This document shows, piece after piece, positions 1 through 6,913 of a DNA stretch of 19,241 nucleotides. Both the position numbers and the translations under genes were made by a program. Source of the DNA: Sulfurovum sp. (GTDB lineage Bacteria > Campylobacterota > Campylobacteria > Campylobacterales > Sulfurovaceae); assembly GCA_020719895.1 (NCBI GenBank), contig DYPM01000021.1, forward strand, positions 1 to 19,241, written 5' to 3'. The notes under the pieces were generated by a model that was given only the letters and a program-made list of their open reading frames with translations, searched no databases and had not been told where the DNA came from. Position 1 is the stretch's first letter. Every line of letters begins with the position of its first letter.

Positions 1-51
1 CTCTATAGCTCAAATGAACTTATTCGTTTGAGTGTGTAATATCAGTTACTG

Positions 52-105
52 TAAATTTTAAACAAAACCAAAATTAGGTCTTAGACAGAAAACTATCGCT
101 AATAT
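52..105 (-). repeat. Decayed copy of intergenic repeat family B
   Basis: This stretch aligns without large gaps to the middle of the family-B element at 5001-5111. The shared core reads caaaattaggtctt, followed by a diverged cagac...ctatcgcg...cta segment. The flanks that would complete the roughly 112-bp element are not recognisable. The orientation is the same as the 5001-5111 copy and opposite to the copies at 15725 and 17303. Strand is assigned arbitrarily by calling the 15725 copy plus. Confidence 0.6.
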
Positions 106-118
106 TTACCTTATTTAA

Positions 119-187
119 ATTGCCACGGTTTGTTTCAAACCTCGCAATGACGGTACTTTGTCATTGCGAACAAAGTGAAGCAATCTA
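119..187. repeat. Hairpin core of repeat family A (degenerate)
   Basis: A degenerate inverted repeat with attgcc...ctcgcaatgac on the left and gtcattgcgaa...gaagcaatct on the right. It matches the hairpin interior of the elements at 217-283, 2991-3057 and 12608-12676. The left arm has diverged more than the right. No terminal repeats flank it. It lies four bases from the next family-A element, so the two form a near-tandem pair. Confidence 0.7.
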
Positions 188-190
188 TTT

Positions 191-304
191 AGGTCATCTC
201 TAAAAACTACATTTTAGATTGCTTCGGCTTTTGCAAAGCCTCGCAATAACTATATTTGTCATTGCGAACAAAGTGAAGCAATCTATTTAATTCAAAAGGT
301 TCAA
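191..304 (-). repeat. MITE-like element, family A (about 113 bp, one end decayed)
   Basis: The left end aggtcatctctaaaaac (191-207) matches the terminal inverted repeat of the elements at 2971-3083 and 17190-17302. The interior (217-283) is the gattgcttc...gaagcaatc hairpin. The right end has decayed to a recognisable aaaaggttcaat at the expected distance. Read in reverse orientation it is collinear with the 2971-3083 copy along its length. No coding capacity is present, which fits a miniature non-autonomous element. Confidence 0.7.
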
Positions 305-323
305 TTTTTTTTAAAGGGTAATA

Positions 324-1103
324 ATGTTCAAAAAATCTATTTTAATCGCCACAGTAGGCTTAAACTTTTTGTCTGCTGATGGATTAGATCTACTCAAGTC
401 AAAATGTGCGTCGTGCCACATGCTTGAAAAACCTGCTCCAGAGATAATTCCTACACTAAAAGCTCCTGCAATGGAAGCGGTAATGTATCACATCAAACTC
501 GAGATAAGTGAAAAAGCAAAAATAAAAGAGTTTATTTTAGACTATGTGTTGAATCCAGATGCGAAAAAATCGGTCTGCGAATCAAATAAAGTAGAACAAT
601 ATGGCGTAATGCCGTCTCTTAAAGGTTCTATCACAACACAAGAGATTTCACAAATCTCAGAGTATCTCATCGAACACTATCCATCTAAACTATTCGTTGA
701 AATGATTCATCAAATTCAACACAACGACACGCTCAACGCACTGCAAAACTCTCCTTTTTTAATCAACAAAGAGTCATTGCCACACCTCACTGGTTTGCTT
801 ATCAAAAACTGGGACAAAAAAGCTTTGGGACTTAGCCAAACACAAAAAGAAAAGTTGCTTATTATAAGAAAAGAGACTATCAATAGCATCCAACAAATAA
901 AAACAAAACTTGAAACGTTAGAAGCAGAAGTGATTGAAGCTTTGGTCGATAAAGAGCCTACAGAGAGTGTAGAAAAGAAGATAAAAGAGATAGCCGAACT
1001 AAAAGCAAATGCCACAAGATCACACATAAGATGTATCTCAAAAACACTTGAAGTTCTAAATGAAGAACAGCTAACTTATCTATTGCCATTTTGGGGAATG
1101 TAA
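324..1103 (+). CDS. Periplasmic c-type cytochrome fused to a Spy/CpxP-like domain
   Basis: The 259-residue product starts with a Sec-type signal peptide (cut near residue 19). One haem c site follows, CASCH at C28-H32, with M96 in the YGVMPSL context as likely axial ligand and a short helix typical of a small class I cytochrome fold ending near residue 118. Residues about 155-256 form an unrelated, highly charged all-helical region carrying L170-S-Q-T-Q174 and L245-N-E-E-Q249. These match the paired LTxxQ-type motifs of the Spy/CpxP/ZraP family of periplasmic chaperones and metal sensors. C85 and C237 are additional unpaired-looking cysteines. The start follows aaaggg with a 5-base gap. The gene stands alone between repeats. 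The haem site is directly seen and the Spy-like assignment rests on motif and helix pattern. Joint function (redox or metal stress sensing, or haem-protein chaperoning) is unknown. Confidence 0.75.
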   Translation: MFKKSILIATVGLNFLSADGLDLLKSKCASCHMLEKPAPEIIPTLKAPAMEAVMYHIKLEISEKAKIKEFILDYVLNPDAKKSVCESNKVEQYGVMPSLKGSITTQEISQISEYLIEHYPSKLFVEMIHQIQHNDTLNALQNSPFLINKESLPHLTGLLIKNWDKKALGLSQTQKEKLLIIRKETINSIQQIKTKLETLEAEVIEALVDKEPTESVEKKIKEIAELKANATRSHIRCISKTLEVLNEEQLTYLLPFWGM

Positions 1104-1124
1104 AAATATCTATAGCTCACACAT

Positions 1125-1151
1125 GAGATTGCGGGTCAAGCCCACAATGAC
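1125..1151 (-). repeat. Short hairpin repeat shared with the 17190-17302 element
   Basis: These 27 bases, read on the minus strand, match 17215-17241 with a single mismatch. In the other copy they form a stem of ttgcggg and cccgcaa around cttga; here one arm base is changed. The fragment sits between the cytochrome gene and the truncated 5' end of the reductase remnant. Confidence 0.7.
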
Positions 1152-1172
1152 GAAGGTCACGACTGTTGCTTT

Positions 1173-1703
1173 GTGGTAGCACAAAAAAATGACATAGTAG
1201 GATTCAATCTCTTTTTGGGCGGTCGCGTAGGCGTACAGGCGAAAGATACAGGATTGTTTGTAAAATCAAACGAAGTGAAAAAGGTATTCGAAGCGGTAAT
1301 TTATCTTTTCAAACGGTACGGCTTTCGAGACAACCGCAACAAAAATAGACTCCATTTTTTGCTTGAAGCAGTCGGAATGGAGGCGTTTGTGGAAGCTATC
1401 AAAGAGCAGAGTGGCTTGATGCTCGAAAAAAGTGGCGAGAGTATGGTGACGCAAGAACTTGTGCTTGATGAAAGCGGTGTTTTGGAGGTATAAAACGGAA
1501 TCTCTGCGGTGCATTTGAGTGTGCCAAGTGATATATTTTCAGGCGAAGATTTGATCCAAACAGCAAATATCGCACAGCGTGTAGAAGGTGCGATTCGGCT
1601 CAGTGTCGAACAGAGTCTCTATAAAGAGAGTTTTGAGATGTTTGATACAAGAGTACTAAGCCAACTCTCTATCGCAGAGATTGTGGCAAAAATTGAGGAA
1701 TAG
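1173..1703 (+). pseudogene. Remnant of ferredoxin-type nitrite/sulfite reductase
   Basis: Two open segments in one reading frame are separated by a single TAA at 1491-1493. The first contains GFNLFLGGRVGVQAKDTG and later RDNRNKNRLHFLLEAVGM. The second contains HLSVPSDIFSGEDL and EGAIRLSVEQSLY. In this order they match the middle of ferredoxin-dependent nitrite/sulfite reductases (NirA/Sir-type), where the second ferredoxin-like half follows the first sirohaem half. The N-terminal third and the C-terminal 4Fe-4S/sirohaem cysteine region are absent. After SVEQSLY the sequence (about 26 residues to 1703) no longer resembles the family and may be a foreign tail. No ribosome binding site precedes it, and the 5' break lies near 1165-1173, next to a repeat fragment. 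The gene is N-truncated, C-truncated and interrupted, so it is almost certainly non-functional. Confidence 0.75.
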
Positions 1704-1741
1704 GAATTTGATGATGGCAAAGATCTGCTGTCATCAAATTC
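1704..1741. terminator. Strong stem-loop after the reductase remnant
   Basis: Perfect 11-base arms gaatttgatga (1704-1714) and tcatcaaattc (1731-1741). The stem can extend inward by five more pairs, two of them G-U, leaving a 6-base loop. There is no T tract on either side, so it is not a textbook intrinsic terminator. It starts immediately after the last stop codon of the remnant and may be the old transcript end. Confidence 0.4.
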
Positions 1742-1785
1742 AAAGATTCAAAGGGAATTGGAAAAAATTGTTGGAGTCTCTGTGA

Positions 1786-1791
1786 TATAAT
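1786..1791 (+). promoter_or_regulatory. Putative -10 box for the HIT/acyltransferase operon
   Basis: Perfect TATAAT preceded by TG four bases upstream (tgtgatataat) and followed by a T-rich stretch. It lies 36 bases before the GTG start, with an aaggag ribosome binding site at 1815-1820. No clear -35 box is visible, as is usual for the proposed lineage. Confidence 0.6.
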
Positions 1792-1827
1792 TTTTTCTAT
1801 TTAATTTTTTCCAAAAGGAGTTCTATC

Positions 1828-2181
1828 GTGTGTGTATTTTGTAAAATTGTCAATAAAGAGTTGCCTTGCAATATGGTGCTTGAGAGTGATCACTATCTTG
1901 CTTTTCACGATCTCTATCCAAAAGCTCCGATTCATATTCTTATTATTCCCAAACAACATGTAGAGTGTTTTCAAGATGCCACTCCTCAAATGATGGCAGG
2001 ATTGACCACTTTTGCTCAAGAAGTAGCACAAAAAATAGGAATTGACAAAACAGGCTATCGATTGGTTACCAACAATGGCGAAGATGGCGGACAAGAGATA
2101 TTTCATCTCCATTTTCATATGCTTGGTGGCGGAAAGTTAAGCTGGAATCATATGCACGAAGATCCACACAAGAGTATCTAA
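1828..2181 (+). CDS. HIT-family nucleotide hydrolase/transferase (HINT-like)
   Basis: The product is 117 residues, the usual size for bacterial HINT-like proteins. It carries the histidine triad H93-L-H95-F-H97 in FHLHFHMLGG, the family N-terminal CxFCKIV segment (C2, C5) and the IPKQHVECFQD and NNGEDGGQE segments lining the nucleotide pocket. The start is GTG, chosen because aaggag lies seven bases upstream and the protein then begins exactly at the conserved cysteine segment. HIT proteins of this type act on purine-nucleoside phosphoramidates and related adenylates in the cytoplasm; the substrate here is not known. One base separates its stop from the next ATG, so the two genes are probably translationally coupled. 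Confidence 0.9.
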   Translation: MCVFCKIVNKELPCNMVLESDHYLAFHDLYPKAPIHILIIPKQHVECFQDATPQMMAGLTTFAQEVAQKIGIDKTGYRLVTNNGEDGGQEIFHLHFHMLGGGKLSWNHMHEDPHKSI

Positions 2182-2182
2182 G

Positions 2183-2971
2183 ATGTTGTCTATCAAAAAA
2201 GGGCTTTTTGCCAAATATCCTATTCTTAAAAAACTCTATCCATTGGGAGATATTCTTGGTTGGATAGTTGCCAAAATAGTACATCAAGATGAATGCAATA
2301 AGGTGCTTCAAACTTACGATACACTTTCACCTTTTGATTTTAATCAAAAGGTGTTGGAACTTTTTTATGTCAATTTCACCTCATTTAAAACAGAAAAAAT
2401 TCCCACAACAGGACGGGTACTTATCTATGCCAATCATCCTCTTGGTGCATTAGAAGCACTCGCCTTGATTGAAGTTGTAAGAAGTGTACGTCAAGATATT
2501 AAAATCGTCGCAAATGAACTCTTGATGTACATAAAACCACTCAATCCTCTCTTTTTGCCAGTCGATGCACTCACTGCTAAAACCTCCAAAGAGAGTATTG
2601 CTAATATCATCAAAGCCCTCAAAAACGATGAAGCAGTCATTATCTTTCCAGCAGGCGAAGTGTCACGCAAAACAAAAGAGGGAATACGAGACGGTGAGTG
2701 GAATCGTGGCTTTTTAAGATTTGCTTCAAAAACTAAAACACCTCTACTGCCAATCAAAATAGAAGCAACTAACAGTTGGTACTTTTATCTTATTTCAAAA
2801 ATCTACAAACCCTTCTCTACACTCCTTCTTCCTGATCAAATGTTTCGTCGTAAAGGCAAAAAAATGGAAATTAAAGTAGGTGAACTATTGACAGCAGAAA
2901 CCTACGCCAATACAGATTTGAACGAAGAGGAACAAGTCGCAAAACTCAAGGAGCAACTTTATCAACTTTAA
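2183..2971 (+). CDS. PlsC-like lysophospholipid acyltransferase family protein
   Basis: The 262-residue protein has the acyltransferase core motifs in order: YANHPLGALE (H85, with E91 in the acidic position), LPVDALTAK (about 126-133), and IFPAGEVSR (155-162), followed by a basic stretch and a late LPIKIEA strand. The HPLGxL(D/E) form resembles the branch of acyltransferases that includes ornithine-lipid and hemolysin-associated enzymes more than canonical PlsC, where the motif is HxxxxD. The acidic residue being Glu instead of Asp is worth noting. It probably transfers an acyl chain to a lysolipid at the inner membrane; the acceptor is not predictable. It follows the HIT gene by one base. 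The last base of its stop codon is the first base of the downstream family-A element, so its 3' end may have been set by that insertion. Confidence 0.8.
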   Translation: MLSIKKGLFAKYPILKKLYPLGDILGWIVAKIVHQDECNKVLQTYDTLSPFDFNQKVLELFYVNFTSFKTEKIPTTGRVLIYANHPLGALEALALIEVVRSVRQDIKIVANELLMYIKPLNPLFLPVDALTAKTSKESIANIIKALKNDEAVIIFPAGEVSRKTKEGIRDGEWNRGFLRFASKTKTPLLPIKIEATNSWYFYLISKIYKPFSTLLLPDQMFRRKGKKMEIKVGELLTAETYANTDLNEEEQVAKLKEQLYQL

Positions 2972-3083
2972 GGGAACCTCTAAAAACATAGATTGCTTTA
3001 CTTCGTTCGCAATGACAAATCCCGTCATTGCGAGGCTTTGTAAAAGCCGAAGCAATCCAAAATGTAGTTTTTAGAGATGCCCT
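2971..3083 (+). repeat. MITE-like element, family A, best-preserved copy (113 bp)
   Basis: Terminal inverted repeats agggaacctctaaaaac (2971-2987) and its counterpart at 3067-3083 (reverse complement agggcatctctaaaaac) match at 15 of 17 positions. Inside is a long hairpin with arms gattgctt...cgcaatgac and gtcattgcg...aagcaatc. The element is bounded by TTAA on both sides, overlapping the terminal bases (2968-2971 and 3083-3086), which could reflect a target duplication. It has no ORF. The same ends bound a different interior at 17190-17302, in exactly the same length. Confidence 0.8.
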
Positions 3084-3157
3084 TAATACAATTTGGCATT
3101 ATTGTATCCACTTGATTTGTTTAAGATTTTCTGCATAGAGATTTTGTAAGCACATTT

Positions 3158-3178
3158 TATAATTGATAAAGCTATAAT
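3158..3178 (+). promoter_or_regulatory. Two candidate -10 boxes for rpsA
   Basis: TATAAT occurs twice, at 3158-3163 and 3173-3178. The downstream copy lies 35 bases before the ATG at 3214 and fits a short leader; the upstream copy could give a second start. A 7-base inverted repeat (atacaat at 3086-3092, attgtat at 3101-3107) lies further upstream, just after the mobile element. Confidence 0.55.
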
Positions 3179-3213
3179 ATATCTAAATTTATGTGTACAC
3201 AAGGATAATTGGT

Positions 3214-4866
3214 ATGAAGCTCGAAGATATCGAAGTAGAAGATGTTGACTTTGGGGCGATGCTTGAGGAGTCGCTAAAAAAATCAGAGTCAAAAAATGAT
3301 TTAATCGCAGGTATGGTTGTTAAGATAGATGAAAAAGACAATATTGCAGTGATTGACATTGGAGGCGGAAAAGATGCTTTGCTTGATCTTTCGGAGATCC
3401 GCAATGAAGAGGGAGGGCTACTTTTTGGTATCAACGATAAAATTTATGTTTTAAATTTGGGCAGAGGAAGAGTATCCCACACCGCCGCTCAAGGCAAAGT
3501 GGCTCTTAATGAGTTTATTGCTGAATATACACCCGAAAAAGAGTATATTGTAGAAGGTCAAATTATCAGCAAAAACAAAGGTGGATATGTAGTAGATGTG
3601 GATGGATTAGAGTTTTTTATGCCAAAAACGCTCTCTTATCTCTCACCAAAAGTAGAGCCAATTGGTAAAAAAGTGAAAGCTGTTATTGTAAAAGTGGACA
3701 AAGAGAAAAACTCTGTCATTCTCTCAAGAAAAGAGTTGATTGAAAGAGAAAAAGCAAAAACAGATGAGATTGTAACTGCTCTTTTTGAAAACAAAGATCC
3801 AGTAGTCGGTATAGTCAAAAAAATCACTTCTTATGGTATGTTTGTGGATGTTGGAGGAATGGATGGACTTGTTCACTACTCACAAATTTCCCACAAAGGA
3901 CCAGTGAATCCTTCTAAATACTTCTCTGAAGGGGACGAAGTCAATGTAATTCCACTTGATTATGACAAGAAAAAAGGATATCTTTCACTCTCTATCAAAG
4001 ACGCAAGTTATGATCCTTGGGCGGATATTGATTCTGTCATCGGTGTAGGAGATACTGTCACAGCTGTCGTTTCCAACATTGAACAGTATGGTGTATTTGT
4101 AGATCTTGGCGAAGATCTTGAAGCTTTCCTTCATGTGTCAGAGATTTCATGGGACAAAAATGTAAAACACCCTAAAGATTATCTCGAAAACAATCAAGAG
4201 ATTAATGTCGAAGTAATCGAGGTGGATAAAGTTACAAAAAGACTTAGAGTAAGCCTCAAAAAACTCACTCCAAAACCAATGGATGCTTTTGCCTCAGAAC
4301 ACAAAGTAGGCGACGTAGTGACTGGAAACGTAACATCTGTCACAGATTTTGGTGCATTTGTCAAGATTGGAATAATAGAAGGACTTCTTCATAACCAAGA
4401 AATGGCATGGGACAAAAGTAAAACTGCAAAATCTGAATTAAAAATAAGCGATGTTGTCAGTGTCAAAATCATCAAAATTGATAAAGACGCTGGAAAAGTT
4501 TCACTTTCCAAAAAAGCATTAGAAGAGTCACCTATGAGTGCTTTTGCCAAAACACACAGAAATGGATCTATTGTCACAGGGATTGTCAAAGACAAAAAAG
4601 ATTTTGGTATTTTTATCTCGTTGGGTAATGATATAGATGCTTTAATCCGAAATGAAGACCTTCTTCCACTAAAATTTGAAGAGATAGAAAAAGGTCAAGA
4701 GATTAGAGGCGTAGTGAGTTTTCTTGATGTCAAAAACGAAAAAATCAGAGTCTCCGTAAAACGACTTGAACGTCAAGAAGAACGTGCTGTACTCGACAAA
4801 ATCAATATGGAACAAGACGACTCTATGACTCTTGGCGACGCATTCGCAGATCACTTCAAAAGATAA
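3214..4866 (+). CDS. rpsA: 30S ribosomal protein S1
   Basis: From the ATG at 3214 the protein has 550 residues and six S1 (OB-fold) repeats at roughly 29-100, 110-174, 194-262, 277-349, 364-435 and 450-518. The last four show the classic pattern G-x-V-x-G-x-V, then YGxFVDxG or FGAFVxxG, then the xGLxHxxE or AFLHVSEISW signature. S1 binds the 5' region of mRNA on the small ribosomal subunit to support initiation. The ATG at 3214 is preferred over an in-frame GTG at 3193 because aagga (3201-3205) lies eight bases before it. The first two repeats are diverged, as expected for the ribosome-binding domains. The gene has its own promoter and does not appear linked to serA downstream. Confidence 0.95.
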   Translation: MKLEDIEVEDVDFGAMLEESLKKSESKNDLIAGMVVKIDEKDNIAVIDIGGGKDALLDLSEIRNEEGGLLFGINDKIYVLNLGRGRVSHTAAQGKVALNEFIAEYTPEKEYIVEGQIISKNKGGYVVDVDGLEFFMPKTLSYLSPKVEPIGKKVKAVIVKVDKEKNSVILSRKELIEREKAKTDEIVTALFENKDPVVGIVKKITSYGMFVDVGGMDGLVHYSQISHKGPVNPSKYFSEGDEVNVIPLDYDKKKGYLSLSIKDASYDPWADIDSVIGVGDTVTAVVSNIEQYGVFVDLGEDLEAFLHVSEISWDKNVKHPKDYLENNQEINVEVIEVDKVTKRLRVSLKKLTPKPMDAFASEHKVGDVVTGNVTSVTDFGAFVKIGIIEGLLHNQEMAWDKSKTAKSELKISDVVSVKIIKIDKDAGKVSLSKKALEESPMSAFAKTHRNGSIVTGIVKDKKDFGIFISLGNDIDALIRNEDLLPLKFEEIEKGQEIRGVVSFLDVKNEKIRVSVKRLERQEERAVLDKINMEQDDSMTLGDAFADHFKR

Positions 4867-5000
4867 AAACTTTTGTTTGATCTAAATCTACTCGATAGAT
4901 ATATTTAAAGATTTTTTTAAGTTCTAATAGGTTAATAAATCTACTCTCTCACGATGAGAATAGAGAGCCGATATATTCCCTTATATTTCCTCTCCCTTAA

Positions 5001-5111
5001 TTGAACCATCTGAATAATTCTCAAATTTTGAGCAAGCTCAAAATTAGGTCTTCAGCAGACGGCTCTCGCGACTATTCGCTTTTGTGGGACTTATGTTTAT
5101 TCAGAGGTCTT
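5001..5111 (-). repeat. Intergenic repeat family B, copy upstream of serA
   Basis: About 111 bases that, read on the minus strand, align end to end with 15725-15836 and mostly with 17303-17400. They include a perfect hairpin (ttttgagc and gctcaaaa around aa), a gtcttcagcagac imperfect palindrome and a partly lost gcgac...gtcgc stem. It ends about 28 bases before the serA ATG and so overlaps the likely promoter region. There is no ORF. Confidence 0.8.
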
Positions 5112-5138
5112 AATTTATCTTAAATCAAAGGTAACACG

Positions 5139-6728
5139 ATGTCAAAAAAAACAATTGTAGTATGTGACCATATCCACCAAAGTGGTCTGGATATTCTTGC
5201 TAACGACACCGAAATCGAACTCATTAATGCAGCAGACGAATCCAAAGAGAAGTTGCTTTCTGAATATATACCATTAGCTGATGTAGCAATTACACGCTCT
5301 TCTACGGATGTGGATGAGAAATTTTTAGCACAATCCAAAAAACTTCAAGCAGTTGTACGTGCTGGTGTCGGTGTAGACAACGTCGATATTGAGGGTGCAA
5401 GCAAACAAGGCATTGTTGTGATGAATATTCCAACTGCCAATACAATTGCAGCAGTAGAACTCACGATGACGCACATGCTATCTTGTGTTCGTTCATTCCC
5501 GTATGCTCACAACAATCTCAAACAAGACCGCGTTTGGAGAAGACAAGATTGGTATGGCACTGAACTCAAAGATAAAAAATTAGGAATCATAGGTTTTGGA
5601 AATATTGGTTCTCGCGTAGGAATTCGAGCCAAAGCCTTTGAGATGGACGTGATCGCTTATGATCCTTATATCGACTCCTCCAAAGCGACCGATTTGGATG
5701 TCACTTATACTAAAAACTTCAATGATATTTTGGAGTGTGATATCATCACGATTCATACACCAAAAACAGAAGAGACTATTGGAATGATCGGATATGAAGA
5801 GATCTCCAAAATGAAAGATGGTGTGATCTTAATCAACTGTGCAAGAGGCGGACTTTATGATGAAAAAGCACTTTTTGATGGATTGAAATCAAAAAAAATT
5901 GCAGCAGCAGGCATTGATGTTTTTGATAAAGAACCAGCGACAAATCATCCTTTGCTTGATCTTGACAATATCACCGTTACGCCTCACTTGGGTGCAAATA
6001 CCAAAGAGTCTCAACGCAATATCGCCATACAAGCTGCCGAAAATGCAATCGCCGCAGTCAAAGGAATCGCTTATCCAAATGCGTTGAATTTACCAATCAA
6101 AGAGAGTGAGCTTCCTTCTTATGTGCGTCCTTATCTTGAGTTGGCACAAAAGCTTGGATATATTACTGCACAGATGACAAAATCTCCTGTCAAATCTATC
6201 AAAATAACCGCACGAGGAGATATTTCTGATTTTGTTGATTCATTAGGCACATTTGCGACTGTTGGTGTTTTGACTGAATCATTGGCAGACCAAATAAACT
6301 ACGTAAATGCAGAATTTGTCGCAAACGAAAGAGATATTGAGATCCATAAAGAGACCAAACCCAACACGAGCGGATTTAAAAACAAAATCGAAGTCAAACT
6401 TACAACACAAAATGGTGCTATTACTATTGGCGGTACAGTTTTTGATGGAACAGCACAACGAATTGTGGAGATTGATGACTATATTTTGGATGTAGAACCA
6501 AAAGGAACAATGGTATTTTTTAGAAACACCGACACGCCAGGTGTCATTGGAGATGTGGGACGCATTATGGCAGAACACCATCTCAATATTGCGGATTTTA
6601 GACTCGGAAGAGACAATAAAAAACAAGCATTAGCAGTCGTCAAAGTTGATGGCAAAATCACCAAAGCGTTGATAGAACAACTCACTTCACTCAAAGCGTG
6701 TATTAGCGTAAGCCACGCATCACTCTAA
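5139..6728 (+). CDS. serA: D-3-phosphoglycerate dehydrogenase
   Basis: The enzyme oxidises 3-phosphoglycerate to 3-phosphohydroxypyruvate with NAD, the first step of serine synthesis in the cytoplasm. At 529 residues it is the long form. Residues about 5-310 form the catalytic and nucleotide-binding domains, with GIIGFGNIGSRVG (149-161), the arginine in NCARGGL (R236), the glutamate in VFDKEP (E265) and the catalytic histidine in TPHLGANT (H283). An intervening allosteric substrate-binding-type domain covers about 320-450. A C-terminal ACT domain runs from about 455 (RNTDTPGVIGDVGRIM), which in this family often senses serine. The start has aaaggt eight bases upstream. The promoter region lies in or next to a family-B repeat, and I could not single out a -10 box. 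Confidence 0.95.
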   Translation: MSKKTIVVCDHIHQSGLDILANDTEIELINAADESKEKLLSEYIPLADVAITRSSTDVDEKFLAQSKKLQAVVRAGVGVDNVDIEGASKQGIVVMNIPTANTIAAVELTMTHMLSCVRSFPYAHNNLKQDRVWRRQDWYGTELKDKKLGIIGFGNIGSRVGIRAKAFEMDVIAYDPYIDSSKATDLDVTYTKNFNDILECDIITIHTPKTEETIGMIGYEEISKMKDGVILINCARGGLYDEKALFDGLKSKKIAAAGIDVFDKEPATNHPLLDLDNITVTPHLGANTKESQRNIAIQAAENAIAAVKGIAYPNALNLPIKESELPSYVRPYLELAQKLGYITAQMTKSPVKSIKITARGDISDFVDSLGTFATVGVLTESLADQINYVNAEFVANERDIEIHKETKPNTSGFKNKIEVKLTTQNGAITIGGTVFDGTAQRIVEIDDYILDVEPKGTMVFFRNTDTPGVIGDVGRIMAEHHLNIADFRLGRDNKKQALAVVKVDGKITKALIEQLTSLKACISVSHASL

Positions 6729-6735
6729 AATAAAC

Positions 6736-6768
6736 TTTTTTTCAGAACATTTTGGGTTCTGAAAAAAA
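6736..6768. terminator. Hairpin after serA, atypical terminator
   Basis: A perfect 13-base-pair stem: cagaac (6743-6748) pairs with gttctg (6756-6761), extended outward by seven T-A pairs, around a 7-base loop. The T run lies 5' and the A run 3' on both strands, so there is no free U tract after the stem. It is the only strong stem between serA and the next operon and sits eight bases after the serA stop. Its role as terminator is inferred from position. Confidence 0.5.
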
Positions 6769-6842
6769 CAGATCTACACATTTTCTACACTCTTCAATCA
6801 TTCTTTCTTGTAAAATTAATTAATAAAATATATTATATTTGA

Positions 6843-6848
6843 TACAAT
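6843..6848 (+). promoter_or_regulatory. Putative -10 box of the efflux operon
   Basis: TACAAT after a strongly AT-rich stretch with many T and A runs (about 6800-6842). A start about eight bases downstream would put the first transcribed base at or next to the ATG of the small upstream ORF at 6857. This is a sequence-based guess and no -35 box is clear. Confidence 0.45.
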
Positions 6849-6856
6849 GATAATTT

Positions 6857-6913
6857 ATGAAAAAAATGTTAATTGGGTACAGTTGTGTATTCTCGTTTAG
6901 GAGCTATTTATGA
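6857..6913 (+). CDS. Possible 18-codon leader ORF overlapping the tolC-like start
   Basis: An ATG-started frame of 18 codons, reading MKKMLIGYSCVFSFRSYL, ends in TGA that overlaps the next gene's ATG (ATGA at 6910-6913). Its first 18 bases with upstream flank (6853-6870) are identical to 6906-6923, the start of the tolC-like gene. It may therefore be the product of a tandem duplication of the start region. It has no Shine-Dalgarno sequence and would need leaderless initiation if the -10 box at 6843 is right. Whether it is translated is unknown. If it is, termination at ATGA would deliver ribosomes to the downstream start. Confidence 0.3.
   Translation: MKKMLIGYSCVFSFRSYL

Larger units (their letters stand above)
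1..323. other. Gene-free left edge filled with repeats
   Basis: I see no credible coding sequence on either strand here. The stretch holds a decayed family-B element (about 52-105), an attgc/gcaat hairpin core (119-187) and a TIR-bearing family-A element (191-304), listed separately. The next gene starts about 20 bases after the last element, so its promoter must lie within or just after repeat DNA. I could not pick a convincing -10 box. Bases 1-50 show nothing I recognise. Confidence 0.7.

Noticed and set aside
119..283. CRISPR-like repeats at the left edge
   Set aside because: The repeated units are imperfect hairpins of about 67-69 bases with no regular unique spacers, and copies lie scattered over the window next to genes.
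3193..3213. GTG start seven codons upstream for rpsA
   Set aside because: The ribosome binding site aagga lies downstream of this GTG and is spaced for the ATG at 3214.
4930..4970. Hairpin ctctct...agagag after rpsA as its terminator
   Set aside because: Only six pairs around a large loop and no T run follows; too weak to call.
5001..5138. Reading the repeat before serA as an amino-acid riboswitch or attenuator
   Set aside because: The copies before serA and argG are in opposite orientation relative to their genes, and another copy is downstream of argG, so a common leader function is not supported.
6279..6626. A 115-codon antisense frame inside serA
   Set aside because: It runs against the regulatory and ACT domains of an intact serA, is rich in Cys/Phe/Ile as shadow frames are, and has no start signal.
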